Below, piece after piece: positions 22,669 through 35,297 of a stretch of 64,000 nucleotides of DNA. The stretch spans positions 10,635,546 to 10,699,545 of the forward strand of contig CM028334.1 in assembly GCA_016647705.1 (NCBI GenBank). The letters are read 5' to 3'. Source of the stretch: Eucommia ulmoides. Taxonomy: Eukaryota; Streptophyta; Magnoliopsida; Garryales; Eucommiaceae. The number at the start of each line of letters is the position of its first letter. Position 1 is the stretch's first letter. The position numbers and the translations under genes are program-made. Under the pieces are notes generated by a model. That model saw nothing but the letters and a program-made list of their open reading frames with translations. It had not been told where the DNA came from and did not search any database.

Positions 22669-24123
22669 TGACGAGTGATTTATTTACCAATAAATCAAGT
22701 ATTTTTAGTTTCAAATATTTGTGTGTTTTCAAGTATTTTTATTAGTTTAATATGTTTTTATGTTGTTTTATAGGTTTATAAATAAATGGGAAACAAGATG
22801 CAAAATTGGTTCAAGTACAGTAATTTTAAGGCCATATTTGATAACGATGCAATCCGATTTTGGAATATCTCAAAACATGAAAATTTTAGATCTATGTATT
22901 AGATTTCCATAGGTTTTTAAATAACTTCAATTGGAGTTCAAAAGACAAAGTTACGGTAAAAATACAAATCAGGTGCCAGACACTGTCCCTATATAGCTGC
23001 AGCGATGATTTAGTCACTGTAGTGATGATTTGGTCATTGAAGCAGTGGTTCCTCAGTGTGTTTCTGACCCCCCCTGATCACTGCAATGATCTTTTTCTTT
23101 GCTGCAGCGACTCGACACCAGCTGACAAGATATTTTATAGATATTGTTTTGGATATTTTGCACCTCTACTTGTATCCACTCATTTCCACAATACCTAGAA
23201 CATTTTTAGGACTTTTTGGGAGCTCAAAGATCAGACCAAGAAAAGGAGAACATATTTTGGAGAAGAGGAAACAAGATTGAAGAGGATTTTACGGATCCAT
23301 TCTTCAGATATCAGCTATTCTCCCTTGTTTCTCTCTTTATTTCTTAAATATTTTTGGTTGTTTGATCACGTATAGCTCGCTTTTAGTTGAATATTTGGTT
23401 ATGTCCATGAACTAAACGTTTATTATTTAGGGATTGATATAGTTCATGAATATACATGTTTGAGTAAATCGTTGTTTCGTTATCGGTTGTTCATCCTTAT
23501 TCAATTGGGTTTACTGTTCTTTTACTTTCATTATATGTTTGTTATGATATTTTGGTTGATTTGAGAATATGGAGTTTGACACTCGGGAGAGGATACCCCG
23601 AATTCGGACTAGGGTTTAAACATATCGCGACATTCTAATGTTTCAGGAGATTATTAGAATGTACGAAACCCGTAAGGTTGGGGCGAGACTCATGTAATTG
23701 TTTAGACGCTACATAGAGATATCGGTGTTGACACGAATTGCATATTCATTCACTTTACACTCGGGAGAGGTAATGAGTGAGTCTTAGACACCTAGATTGT
23801 CGGATAGATTAATGACGTTAATGTAAACTAGACTAAATCAAACTCGTTTAAGTGAACAAAATTAATCCCTAGATAATTTATTCCCATAGACGTTATTCTT
23901 AGTATTTTAGTTTAATTAGTTTAGTTTAGTTTTATATTTCTATAACAAAAACCTAAAATTGGATCGTCTAGATAAAGTTAGGTTACGACAATTGCGGTAC
24001 TAAACGACAATTTAAACCAATCCTTGTGGATACGACAACCCTTACTATTCCCATACTATTAAAATTTGACCTTATACACTTGCGAGTAATTTAAAGCGAT
24101 TAAAATATCGCCAACAAGTTTTT

Positions 24124-24141
24124 TGGCACCGTTCCCAGAGA
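24124..24141 (+). other. Primer binding site of element A, tRNA-Asp type
   Basis: Reads TGGCACCGTTCCCAGAGA, four changes from the tRNA-Asp complement TGGCGCCGTTGCCGGGGA. It lies 7 bp after the LTR end. The changes suggest age. Confidence 0.75.
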
Positions 24142-24250
24142 TTGGCTTTTAAATTGTTGTTGATATTGTGAATAAGTAACTTAATTTTAATTTAGGCATT
24201 TATTTTATTTTTTAATTTTTATTTTTAGTTTTATTTGTCTTGCGAGGTAC

Positions 24251-25267
24251 TTGAAGATGTCTCATCAACAAGTCCTCTTGAGTTTTTCACGATGGGATTC
24301 TGAGCCATTCTATTGTGCTTGGGAACGATACAATGAGTTGCTATTTTGGTTCTCCAATCATTGTTTCCCGAGAGAGTGTCAACTATTGAACTTTCTCGAT
24401 GGGTTACAAGCCATAAAAAGAACTTGGGTGGAAGAAGGAAATAGTACCACCTCTTTCGACCAGCTAACCGTGGATGAAGCCTATTGGTTATTGGAAGACA
24501 TGGCGGAGTTTGATTTTCAGAGTTGAAATTATTCAACGAGCTACCAAAGCTTGGGGGATAGTACCACCATTTCGGCGCCATGGATTGACACCCCGAATTA
24601 ACATGTGGAGTCTTCCCCCACCCTGGAAGAAATGTTCGCTGAATTTACGGGAGAGACTCAAGCTTTCTGGAGGGGAACTCATGGCCGTCTCAATGAGCAT
24701 GAGGATCATCTTGAAAATATTGAGATGACCTGTATTGAAATTGATACGACCGTAAAGTCTCTTGAGACGCAAATTGGTCAGCTTATTTACTTTATTGAAG
24801 CCGAGTCAGAAATGGTGCCACTGAGAGACGCACAAGCCACATCCATCCGTGAAAGCCACTATGAGGAACCAAATGCAAGTGGGAGGACTTTGGAGGTGCA
24901 TTATAAAGATGATTCAAAAGAGGACGAGGCTCAAGAATTGTTCATTGATGACAAATTAGAAGATGATTTTGAGTCCTCACCTCTTGAAATCCAATTGGTG
25001 TTGCCATTACTGATCCCAGACGATCGCATCTATGAGGATCCGATGTGTCTCACTTGTCCTTCACCACCTTTAACTCCGTTTATTCAAGCTTCCCAAGCAC
25101 ATGAGCCGAAGAAGAATCAAGTTGAAAGCACGTGCCAATTATTTCCACATTTCGTCAAGCTTGAGGGCGTTGAGAATCAAGACTCGTATGTTGTGTTATA
25201 TGACACATACTATAGGCGGAATTCGCTCTTTAACGAGCCATTCTCCGTGTTAAGCCAAAGATATTAA
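24251..25267 (+). pseudogene. Element A gag-like ORFs
   Basis: The first ORF (24,251-24,526, 91 aa) matches the C-terminal part of plant retrotransposon gag: SEPFYCAWERYNELLF, NFLDGL and DEAYWLLEDMAEFDF. The second (24,605-25,267, 220 aa) is in another frame and has TVKSLETQIGQL, the coiled segment typical of Athila-like gag, then an acidic tail. The intact protein would be one chain, so a stop at 24,526 and a frameshift have split it. The start of gag is absent or unrecognisable. The minus-strand sister copy is at 28,462-29,290. Confidence 0.72.
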
Positions 25268-25352
25268 ACTAAGAACTTCTTGGGAGGCAACCCAAGTTTT
25301 CAAATAAATCAATCCATCACCGCCAACTACACTCGGAGGCGAGATTGTCTCG

Positions 25353-26777
25353 TGGTAGCGGAATATTACATCGCTACTTTTAACACAAGTGTACGGGTCA
25401 AGTTTTAATATAGTGGGAAGAGTAAGAGGTTGTCGTATCTATAGGGATTGAATTAAATTTTCATTAAGTACCGCAATTCTCATAACCGAACTTTATCTAG
25501 GTGATCCAATTTTATGGTTTTTTTTTTTTTTTTTTAATTTTTTTTTTATAGAAATAATAAAACTAAACTAAAATAATAACTATTTAAACTATAATACTAA
25601 TATGACGTTAATGAGAATATATTATCTAGGGCTTGACTTCGTTCATTTAAACATGTTCGTTTTAGTCTAGTTTATATGAACGGTATTTAAACTATTCGAC
25701 AATCTAGCTATTGAAAACTCACTCACTACCTCTCCGAGTGTAAAATGAATAAATATGCGACTTTGCGTCAACGTGGATATCCCTATCTAGCGTCTAAATG
25801 ACACTGATCACATTAGTTTGTCCCCAACCTCACGGATTGCATACTTTCTAATACTCTCTCGAGTCATTAGAAAGTCACGTTGTGTTTAAACTCTAGTCCG
25901 AATTCAAGGTTACCTCTTCCGAGTATCAAACCTCGTATTCTCTAACCAACCACAATATCATAACAAACACATAATGGAAGTAATAAAATGGTAAACATAA
26001 TCGAATATAAATGAACAACTGTTAACAAAACATAGATTTATTCAAACGACGTTTTCATGAGCTACATCAACCCCTAAATAATATATTTTTAGCTCATGGT
26101 CATAACCATATAATCAACTACAAACAAGATAAACATGATCAAATAACCGATACAAGTTAAGAAATAAAGAGAGAAACAAGAGAGATTAGCCGTTATCTGA
26201 AGAATCGACGCTTCCACGTCCGTAAAAATCGCTCCGATCTTGTTTTCTCTTCTCCAAATTGTGTTCTCCTCTTCCTTGGTTGATCTTGGAGCTCTCAAAA
26301 TGTCCCCCAAAAATGACTAAGGTGTTAGGGGAGAAAGGATATTAGAGGGATCCAAAATATCTAAGAAAATATCTCAAAATATCTTTGTTAGGTGGTGTTG
26401 GACCGCTGCAGCGGTGGAAAGCACCGTTGCAGCAATGAGAAGTCAGTAGGCCACAAACATTTGACCACTGCAGTGGTGAAGGCCATCGCTACAATGATGA
26501 GGGCTATTGTTGCAGCAGTGGTTGGGTAGAAAAGTTTCTGCATTTTGATCGCTGCAACAATGGGGATCACCGTTGCAACGGTGAGCCTGCAGTTTCTGAA
26601 CTTGGCCTTTTTCAACTTTTCTCCACCGACGTCCTACCGATTTACTCAATTTTCAACCGTTTTCACCTTTTTTTGTCCTTAATACCTGATTTACATAAAA
26701 ACAAATTAAAACATAACAAGAACACTCAAAAACTATCAAAATTGATTTGGAAATATGTAGATAAATTCCACCTATCA
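25353..26777 (-). repeat. 3' LTR of element B
   Basis: 1,425 bp, plus-strand tggtagcgg ... cacctatca, followed by the purine tract complement aatactcctaaactt. The dyad cluster at 26,394-26,590 uses a TGCA centre, including the perfect 14-mer ACCGCTGCAGCGGT at 26,402-26,415. Confidence 0.82.
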
Positions 26778-28461
26778 AATACTCCTAAACTTAGAATTTT
26801 ACTAGTCCTTGAGCAAAACACTCACACTGAAATAAACAAACACAACTAATTAATGAACACAAATCATATCGAGTTCGGGAATAAAACGCACCATGTGGTA
26901 TTCTAGAATTTAAACATTCAATAATGGTAAATGCCATTCCAGATGTTGTTCAAGTATGTGTGCAAAACTCAATGATACAACCATCTAAAGACTGGATTGG
27001 ATTATTTACTAATAAAGCTCATGACTTAGACCATAAAGGATTAGGATATCCATATGCCAGATTGGGTTCCACTCTCTACTAATGTAGTCTTGGAAGATCA
27101 AGAAGATTAAAAAGATTTGGTTCGATTTTTGGTAAATGGCCAAGGGTATGTCTGGAATAGAAAACAGGTAAACGTTATAACTCAACGATACCCAAGGCAC
27201 AACGCTTGGTGCTCAATCACACTCGTAACCCCAAAGATAAATTCAAAACAACCCTGAACAAACATTTAAGAACATTGTACTCACTTGTCAAAAGAAACAA
27301 AAATAGAACTATATTTACATATGTTTTTTTTATGACCATACCCCCAAACTTATGTAATTTGTACAATTTTACGGGTGTGTAAATACGAAAGAAAAATGAC
27401 AAGTGAGTACTCGAAGACCGAACCAATCAACAGTTCGTCCAAAACCCAACCGCTCACTTCAAGTAGCATATATAAATACTCACTTGATTTTGACTCAAAT
27501 TGTGCCTTAGGTTTAGCGACATAGGTTTGAAAAACGTTTTATTGACTAGGGTATTTATTAGGTGTTCAGAATTTAAACGGCTTATAGGTTTCGACAGGGT
27601 AACAAGGGGTCAAACATATTACATGGTAGGCTTCAACGGCTCAAACGATCAAAATGAATGCCTAAATCATGTCTCCTGAACTACCACGCCTAGGATTTCG
27701 CCTCAAGTTTCCCCCAATCAAGTTCTAGAATCCCTAAAATTGTCGTGAACTTGCTACTGAATAATCGGCATCAAATCGATTGAATAGCCATACAACGGGT
27801 CTACGTGATTGTGCAATTTAGGATCCAAAATGACTTTTACCTAATCAAAATGCCAAGCACATAGAACACACATGAATGGGCATTACCTTTGACCTCGAAA
27901 AACAACCAGGGGATAATTTCATCATCGGGTAATAGTCCAGAAGAACTACAAAACTCAACACACAACAACAACTACTACAAACACAAACATACTACACTAA
28001 CTAAACAAACATGTATACATGAAAACAATTTAACTTAATTACACAACTAACGATAAGAAAACGTACTAAATATACTAAACATCCCCCCCCCCCCCAAAAA
28101 AAAAAAAACTTAAAACTGTCAGTGTCCACAATGATCCAATCATCAATCTCAATATTTGAAATATAGTATGCCGACGAAGGGGGTTTAGAACACGTACGTG
28201 GGAGGTGAGACAATCTCACCTTCAAATGAAATCGGCGGTGATGTTCTAATTTATTTTGAAACTTTGGTTACCTCCCAAGAAGCGCTTGGTTTAATATCTT
28301 CGACTTGACACGAAGAAGGGCTCGTCAAAGAGCAATTTTCGTCCATAATATGTGTTATACAACATAACATATGGGTCTTGTTTCTAAACTTCCTCAAGCT
28401 TGATGAGATTTGGCATTGTTTAGCTAGAACTCTCAACATGACTCGTTTCTGTCTCAAGTTC

Positions 28462-29290
28462 TTAGTGGGCATGAAAGAACTGTGCTAAAGATGGCGAATG
28501 ACAAGTAAGCCACATTGGATTCTTATAGATGTGATCATCTTGGATCGGTGGTGGCATCACAATGTGGATCTTAAATGGTGAAGAATCACAATCGTCGATC
28601 CTTGCTTGGGTTTCCGTCTCATTCGAATCATCGCCATTGAACTCACCCAAGTTTCTCCCGCTCGTATCCGGTTCCTCTTGGTGGCTTTCACATATGGATG
28701 TGATTGGTATGTATCTCAGTGGCATCACTTCTGACTCAACCTCAATGAAGCAAATAAGTTGACCGATTTGAGTCTCGAGGGACTTTACGGTTTCATTAAT
28801 TTCAGCACAAGTCGTCTCAATATTGTTAGGACGATCCTCACACTCGTTGAGACGGTCATTCATTTCCCTCCAGAAAGCCTAAGTCTCCCCCATAAATTCA
28901 CCGAATATTTCTTCCAGGGTAGGGGAAGACTCCATATGTTGGTCTAGGGTGTCAATCTATGGCGCCGAAATGGTGGAACTATTCCCCAAGCTTTGGTAGC
29001 TTGTTGAATAATTCCAACTCTGAAAATAAAACTCCTCTATGTCTTCCAACAACTAATAAGCTTTGTCCGCGGTTAGTTGGTCGAAAGAGGTTGTACTGTT
29101 TCCTCCCTCTACCCAAGTTCTTGTTGCGACTAGTAACCCGTCGAGGAAGTTCAGTAGTTGACACTCCCTCGGGAAACCATGACTAGGGAATCAAAATAGT
29201 AACTCCTTGTATCTATTCCAAGCACAATAAAACAGATCGGAATCTCGTTGAAAGAAATACAATAGCACTAGTTGATCTAACATCTTCAAG
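28462..29290 (-). pseudogene. Element B gag-like remnant
   Basis: The minus-strand reading from 28,863 contains TVKSLETQIGQLICFIEVES and an acidic tail, closely parallel to 24,605-25,267 of element A. The segment from about 28,940 to 29,290 is the reverse-complement counterpart of 24,251-24,600 and has lost its frame. Confidence 0.7.
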
Positions 29291-29395
29291 TACCTCGCAA
29301 GACAAAACAACTTAAAATAAAATTATAAATAAAATAAATTCCTAAATTAAAATTAAGTTACTTACTTACAATATCAACAACAATCCAAAAACTAA

Positions 29396-29413
29396 TCCCC
29401 GACAAAGGCGCTA
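29396..29413 (-). other. Primer binding site of element B, tRNA-Asp type
   Basis: The minus strand reads TAGCGCCTTTGTCGGGGA, three changes from the tRNA-Asp complement. It lies 6 bp inside the 5' LTR, which starts at 29,420. Confidence 0.78.
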
Positions 29414-29419
29414 AAACCT

Positions 29420-30391
29420 TGGTAGCTATGTTTTACGTCGCTACTTTTACCGCAAGTGTACGGGTCAAGTTTTAATATAGTGGGAAGAGTAATGGTTGTT
29501 GTATCCATAGGGATTGGATTAAATTATCATTAAGTACTGCGATTGTTGTAATTGAACTTTATCTAGGCGATCCAATTTTATGTTTTTTTTTATAGAGAAA
29601 TAATAAAACTAAACTAAAATAATAACTATTTAAAATATAATACTAATATGACGTTAATGAGAATATATTATCTAGGGATTGACTTAGTTCACTTAAACAT
29701 GTTCATTTTAGTCTAGTTTACATTAACTGTATCCAAACTATCCGACAATCTAGGTATCAAAAACTCACTCACTACCTCTCCGAGTGTAAAGTAAATGAAT
29801 ATGCGATTTCGCGTCAAGCTGATATCCCTATCTAGTGTCTAAACGACACTGATCACATGAGTCTTATCCCAACCTCACGGATTGCATACTTTCTAATACT
29901 CTCATGAGTCATTAGATCGTCACGTTGTGTTTAAACCCTAGTCCGAATTCGGGGTTACCTCTCCCGAGTGTTAAACCTCGTATTCTAAAACCAACCACAA
30001 TATCATAACAAACATATAATGGAAGTAATAAAATGGTAAACACAATCAAATACAAATAAACAACCGTTAACAAAACATAGATTTATTCAAACGACGTTTT
30101 CATGAATTACATCAACTCCTAAATAATATATGTTTAGCTCATGGACATAACCATATAATCAACTACAAACAAGCTAAACATGATCAAATAACCAAAAATT
30201 AAGAAATAAAGAGAGAAACAAGGGAGATTAGCCATTATTTGAAGAATCGACGCTTCTACGTCCGTAAGAACCGCTCCGATCATGTTTCCTCTTCTCCAAA
30301 TTGTGTTCTCCTCTTGCTTGGTTGATCTTGGAGCTTCCATAATGTCTTCAAAAACATGCCTAAGGTGTTAGGGGAGAAGGGCTATTGGAGG
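29420..30391 (-). repeat. 5' LTR of element B, truncated
   Basis: Aligns with 25,353-26,344 (for example 'cttggttgatcttggagct' in both) and stops at 'gggctattggagg', where copia-2 coding resumes. About 430 bp, including the dyad cluster, are missing. Confidence 0.8.
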
Positions 30392-33013
30392 TTAATAAAG
30401 GTTGTCAAGCTTTGAATTTTGAGACTTCCAATATATGGCATAACAGATTATGTTATATGAGTTTGAAAAAGGTCAAGAGATTGATGGATCTTGATCTTAT
30501 TCCTAAATCATATATAGAGTATAAACACAAATGTGAGGTATATGTTCAAGCAAAACAACCTAGAAAGCCTTTTAAAAGTGTTAATATAAATACACAACTC
30601 TTAGAGCTTATACATAGTGATGTGTGTGATTCAAATAGACCATCGACTAGAGGTGGGAATAAATATTTTGTAACGTTTATTGATGATTGTTTGAGATTTT
30701 ATTATATTTATCTTTTGAAGGCTAAATATAAGGTGTTCAATCAATTTATACTATATAACATTAGAGTAGAAAATCAGCATGATCAGAAGATTAAGAAACT
30801 TAGGTCTGATAGAGGGGTGAGTATACTTTGGGAGATCTTAAGACTTTTTGTGAAGAGTGTTGTATTATACATGAACTTACTCCACCGTATTCACCTCAAT
30901 CAAATTGAATTGCAGAAAGGACAAATAATGCTTTAATAGATATGGTGAATTCAATGTTGATAAGTTCGGATTTACCCAAAAATTTATGGGGAGAGGTTAT
31001 ACAACATGTTTCATATTAAATTGCATTACGATAAAAGATAATTAAAAGACCCCATATGAAATTTGGGAGAATAGAAAGCCTAATTTGAGAATCTTAAAAG
31101 TGTGGGGGTGTTTAGCAAAGGTGACTATACCTGAACCAAAAAAAAGAACATAGAATCCAAGACAATATACACTATTTTCTTAGGTTATGCACAAGACAAT
31201 AGTACAAATAATTTTTTAGTTATAGAATCTCAAATTAGTGGTATCTACATAAATTTGATAGTTGAATCAAGAGATGCAACTTTCTTTGAAGATATATTTT
31301 CTTATAAAACTAGCATTCCTAACCAATTAGTAAATATGGATTCCATACTAACTTATAGCATACCTTCTACTAGCAATAGTCTTCCTGTCAAGACAGAATT
31401 AGATTATTCCGTAGAACCAAGACGAAGTAAGAGACATAAAATTGAAAAGAATTTTGGGAAAGATTTCTATACTTACTTAATAAAAGAATATTCGAAAACT
31501 TACAAGGAAACATTATCTTCTATAGATGCATTTTTTTTGGAAATAGGCAATAAATAGTAAGATTGAATCAATCATGCACAATAATACTTAGGAGTTAGTG
31601 GATTTGTCTCTAGGTTGTAAGTGGATTTTTAAGAAGTTAAAACCTAATGGAAACATATATAAGGCTAGAGTGGTAGCAAAATGATTTACACAAAAGAAAG
31701 GGATTGACTATTTTGATACTTATTGTCCTGTAACTAGTATTACAAATGTTAGGATCCCTATAGCTTTAGCTTCTATTCATAACTTGGTGATACATCAAAT
31801 AGATATAAAGACTGTTTTTCTAGATGGTGATTTAGAAGAGAAAATTTATATGGATCAACCTGAGGGTTTTATTGTTAAGGGTCAAGAACATACATTTTGT
31901 AAGCTAGTAAAATATTTATGTGGTCTCAAGCAAGCCCCTAAGCAATGGCATGAAAAAATTGATAAGATGATTTTAGAATATGGTTTCAGAATTAATGGTC
32001 ATAACAAGTGTCTATATAACAAAGAAAATAGTGGGGTTAGTGTTATTTTATTTCTTTATGTAGGTGATATACTAATCTCAAGATTGTAGAGGATGTTAAG
32101 TTATACTTATTTAAGAATTTTTGACATAAAAGATTTGGAAGAAGCGTATGTGATTTTAGGAATGAAATTAGAGAAAAACTCTAGCGGTATAAACCTTGAC
32201 CAATCAAGTAGTATAGAGAAAATGTTGAAGAAATTTGAGTATTTTGATGTAGAACCTGTTAGCTCACCTTATGATTCTAGTGTACATCTGAAAAAGAACA
32301 AAGATAAACCAATATCTCAATTGAAGTATTCCCAAATGTTCGGATCACTTTTATATCTATGTAATAAGTCTAGACTTGATATCTCTTGTGATGTTGGAAG
32401 ATTGAGTAGATATGCTCACAACCCTGGTAAGGAGCATTGGATAATATTAGAAATGATTTATAAATATCTTAGAGAAACTTTAGATTTCACTTTATGCTAC
32501 AAAGGTTATCCTAGTGTAGTTGAAGGTTTTAGTGATGTAAATTGGGTTTTTGACAATCTAGATATGAAATCCACCACTGGGTTTGTATTTTTATTGGGAG
32601 GAGTTTCTATATCTTGGGGTTTTAAGAAACAAACTATTATTTCAAGGAGTACAATGGAGGCAAAACTCATAGCACTTGATACCACATGTGCGGAAACAGA
32701 ATGGATTATAAACTTACTTTTAGATCTACCTTTAGTTGGTAAATCTATTCCTACTATATCTATTCGTTGTGATAATAAAATTGTTATTGACTTAGTCAAA
32801 CAAGCTCATACAAATAAGAAAATGAATAGACATATACAATTAAGATACAAGTCTATTAAGAGTATGTTAAAAAGAGATATAATATCATCAAATTTTGTGA
32901 GATCAAAAAGTAATATTACTGATCATTTGACCAAAGGTTTATCTAGGAATGCAGTCCTAGATTTGTTGAGGGGCATGAGTCTAAGCCCACAAGGAAATCA
33001 CTTAAGGAAGTAA
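30391..33013 (+). pseudogene. Copia-2 polyprotein, GAG-pre-integrase to RNase H
   Basis: Domains in order: GAG-pre-integrase (NIWHNRLCYMSLKKVKRL), integrase (LIHSDVCDSNRPS, KYFVTFIDD, then KKLRSDRGV followed by a frameshift where GGEY is expected), a linker (31,255-31,557 with VEPRRSKRHK), reverse transcriptase (CKWIFKKLKP, DIKTVFLDGDLEEKIYMDQP, YLCGLKQAPKQWHEK, LFLYVGDILIS) and RNase H (DVNWVFDNLDMKSTTGFVF, STMEAKLIALDT, DHLTKGLSRNAVLD). The catalytic YVDD box reads YVGD near 32,060, so this copy could not copy DNA even if its stops at about 31,557, 31,680 and 32,087 were absent. RNase H (32,093-33,013) is one long open frame. It is the right half of the element interrupted at 22,668; 50-60 residues are missing at the break. 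Confidence 0.9.
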
Positions 33014-33558
33014 CCAAACTTCTGTGATTGAGAATCCCATGAAGGAGGTTCAATGGGTAGAAACAATCTGTACTGCATGACTTATTTACCAGCACCTAAT
33101 ATTAGAAGGATATTCTCAAGAGATATTCTTCTGCTTATCCCTATAGCAATAGTGCTGATGAAGTGTGATGTCAAGGAAGGGTCTTAACCCCGAATAAGAC
33201 CAAGGTAGGAAAACTACTGTAGGGCATAGGTGACATATATCCTTGGAGGACTCACCTAAGCGAGAGTTGTTGTGAGGCCGCAACTATGAGAATGGGGTTG
33301 TTCCCTAATAACTTTCATGAGAATCAAGATTAGCACTGACCTGCGAACCATGTCTAAATATCGATGTTGTGTGTGTAATAATTGAATTTTGACTTAAATT
33401 GTCTCGTTCAAGACATAGTTCATTATTATTCTTCAATGGGAAAACTGTTAACATTAAGTGAGATTGAAGTCCTGAAAACACGTTCACCTATTACACAGTA
33501 TAAAGTTGCCCATATTTTCTATATATGTTGAATAAGGATTTTGGAATTTGTGGGGGAA
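33014..33558 (+). other. Copia-2 3' non-coding region
   Basis: About 545 bp between the end of pol and the 3' LTR. It ends in a purine-rich tract, tttgtgggggaa (about 33,547-33,558), which is the likely polypurine primer. No ORF of note. Confidence 0.65.
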
Positions 33559-34124
33559 TTATTATAAACTTTGGAAGTTTTTTTTTCTTTAAAAGCCTTA
33601 ATTAAAAATTTCAAAACCTCCATTTTAATTTATTAATTTTTTATTTTTTATTTGATTATTATTATTATTATTATTATTATTAATTTTCAGTTTTTATTTT
33701 TGTGTTTATTATTATTTTGTAACTCTTATAAATTTTTACACTATATAAAGGGGGTTGGTTACTCTTTGAAAGATATAGCAAAATATCCGAAGATATAGAA
33801 CAATATACTAAGAGTTTTTTCTTCTACTAGTATATCTCTATATAATATATTCAAGGGCAATTCGATAAAGACGGTTCATTAAGTTTTATGGTGGACGTGA
33901 ATTCCGAGAGGACGTGCTTGTGAGCAACAATTGTATCTTGGAGTAGCCATTGCCATCAGAACCTTCACATAGGGAGATAATCATTACTTTAGGATAACGA
34001 TCATTTGTGCTTGCTTGAACTTACATGCCAATTATTTTTTCTTACTTAGTTTATTATTTATATTTTAGTTATAGTTTTTATATTTATTTAAATTATTGTC
34101 AAAATAATATAATATTTTCTAACA
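33559..34124 (+). repeat. 3' LTR of copia-2
   Basis: Starts ttattataaac (a decayed TGTTA) after the polypurine tract and ends ttttctaaca. A TATA-like 'actatataaagg' at about 33,740 fits an LTR promoter, and an (ATT)n run sits at 33,655-33,682. I find no matching 5' LTR upstream of 18,650. Confidence 0.7.
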
Positions 34125-34511
34125 TGATTGAATTGTAACTTGAACTGAAGTATATAAAGTTCAAGTGAGAGTGTCTTGATTGTCTGTAAAGGTAATTTAC
34201 TCAAATAGGGTGTAAGGGTTTTGATTCTTACTTGGGAAGAGGATTAGAGCTTTAGTGGATTGAATTCCTCAGTAGAGTTCAGGAGAGTAGATTTAGGGAA
34301 AAGTAGCTAACCAAACTACTATAAAATCTTATATGTCACCGTCTCTATCCCTTTTCTTTGTGTGATTGTGTGGTTTACTTACTAGTGTGCAACAAACCAT
34401 TTCCGTTGATAATCTAAGTATCTCATAAAATTTGAAAAGGTCACTAAAACACTTAGATTGCATTTAAACTACCCAATTCATCTTTCTCTTAGGTAGTCCT
34501 TTGGAACAACA
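34125..34511 (+). repeat. SIRE-like LTR, 3' end
   Basis: Begins 'tgattgaattgtaac', like 54,596, and ends 'acccaattcatctttctcttaggtag ... ggaacaaca', like the LTR end at 55,100-55,139. It fits as the right-hand part of the LTR seen at 16,790-18,650. The primer site that should follow is not recognisable. Confidence 0.6.
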
Positions 34512-35135
34512 TAGGTGATGTCCTGCGAAGAGTTGTGAGCATAGAGGGAGAAATTGGCAACGAAAAATGATGGTTACTACTGAAACATCAGAGTGATTGT
34601 GATTTGGAGTTTGGGAGAGGAAGAGGAGAGTGAGTAATAACTAGCTTGAGCATGAGGATGCGAAGGTGGGTTGTGGTGCGTGGGTTAATGAGAGGATGGA
34701 TTTACTGGTAGTTGTCGTATGGTGTGGAGAGATAGGGAAATTGATTAGGGATAGTGGCGATGAAAGGAGGGAGAGAAAAAACGAAAGGCTCAAAGTTGAA
34801 GAATGAGTGAGAGATCGAGAGAGAATCGGAAACTAGAATAGAAATTAACCTTAACAATTTTAATCCTAACCCAAGAGTTGATATGGTCCATATTTTGTTT
34901 CTTAGGACATCAAACGACAGATAAATTTTTAAATTTCTTATGTACGTTCTGTTTTATACAGTAATAGATTAGTATATATTTAAATTATATTATGAATATT
35001 AAAAAATAATAAAGAGTATCAATATTCGAAATCTATTTTTAATTGTCTACTTAATTGCAAAAAATAAAAGATTGGTGTTCATTTTATTCATTTCCAATGC
35101 AATTGCACAACATATAAAACCCTAGCCAACCCATT
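34512..35135. other. Upstream region of the PPR gene
   Basis: No transposon structure recognised. It contains purine-rich text (34,540-34,830) and then AT-rich DNA. It presumably holds the promoter of the PPR gene, but no single element stands out. Confidence 0.4.
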
Positions 35136-35297
35136 TTGTGGAAGGGCATGCGATTGTCACCCAAAATAAGGGGAGACCCGACCCGATTACTGTGTCTATG
35201 CGATCTCGAGCCCTCTGAAGAACAGCGATTCAAGAGGAGCTCTACCCTCCACCCCGCAGCAATCGCTCGGCCCTTTCGACGCACTCGCCGTGTAATT

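Larger units (their letters stand above)
22669..25352 (+). mobile_element. Gypsy-type element A: 5' LTR, primer site and gag, truncated
   Basis: The LTR (22,669-24,116; tgacgagtga ... gccaaca) is followed by a tRNA-Asp type primer site (24,124-24,141) and a gag-like region to 25,267. Sequence homologous to the sister copy B continues to 'gagattgtctc' and stops at 25,352, exactly where the minus-strand LTR of B starts. The rest of A, including its 3' LTR, is missing. It lies inside copia-2. The LTR belongs to the same family as 1-1,341 and as element B. Confidence 0.8.
25353..30391 (-). mobile_element. Gypsy-type element B, same family as A, 5' LTR truncated
   Basis: On the minus strand the order is a partial 5' LTR (30,391 down to 29,420), primer site (29,413-29,396), gag remnant, about 1.5 kb without domains, and 3' LTR (26,777-25,353). 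No polymerase domains are present, so it is a non-autonomous family. The 5' LTR lacks its first about 430 bp. The break joins copia-2 coding sequence at about 30,391 without a target duplication, so a deletion removed the LTR end, any remaining part of element A and part of copia-2. ORFs on both strands within it are shadows. Confidence 0.8.
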
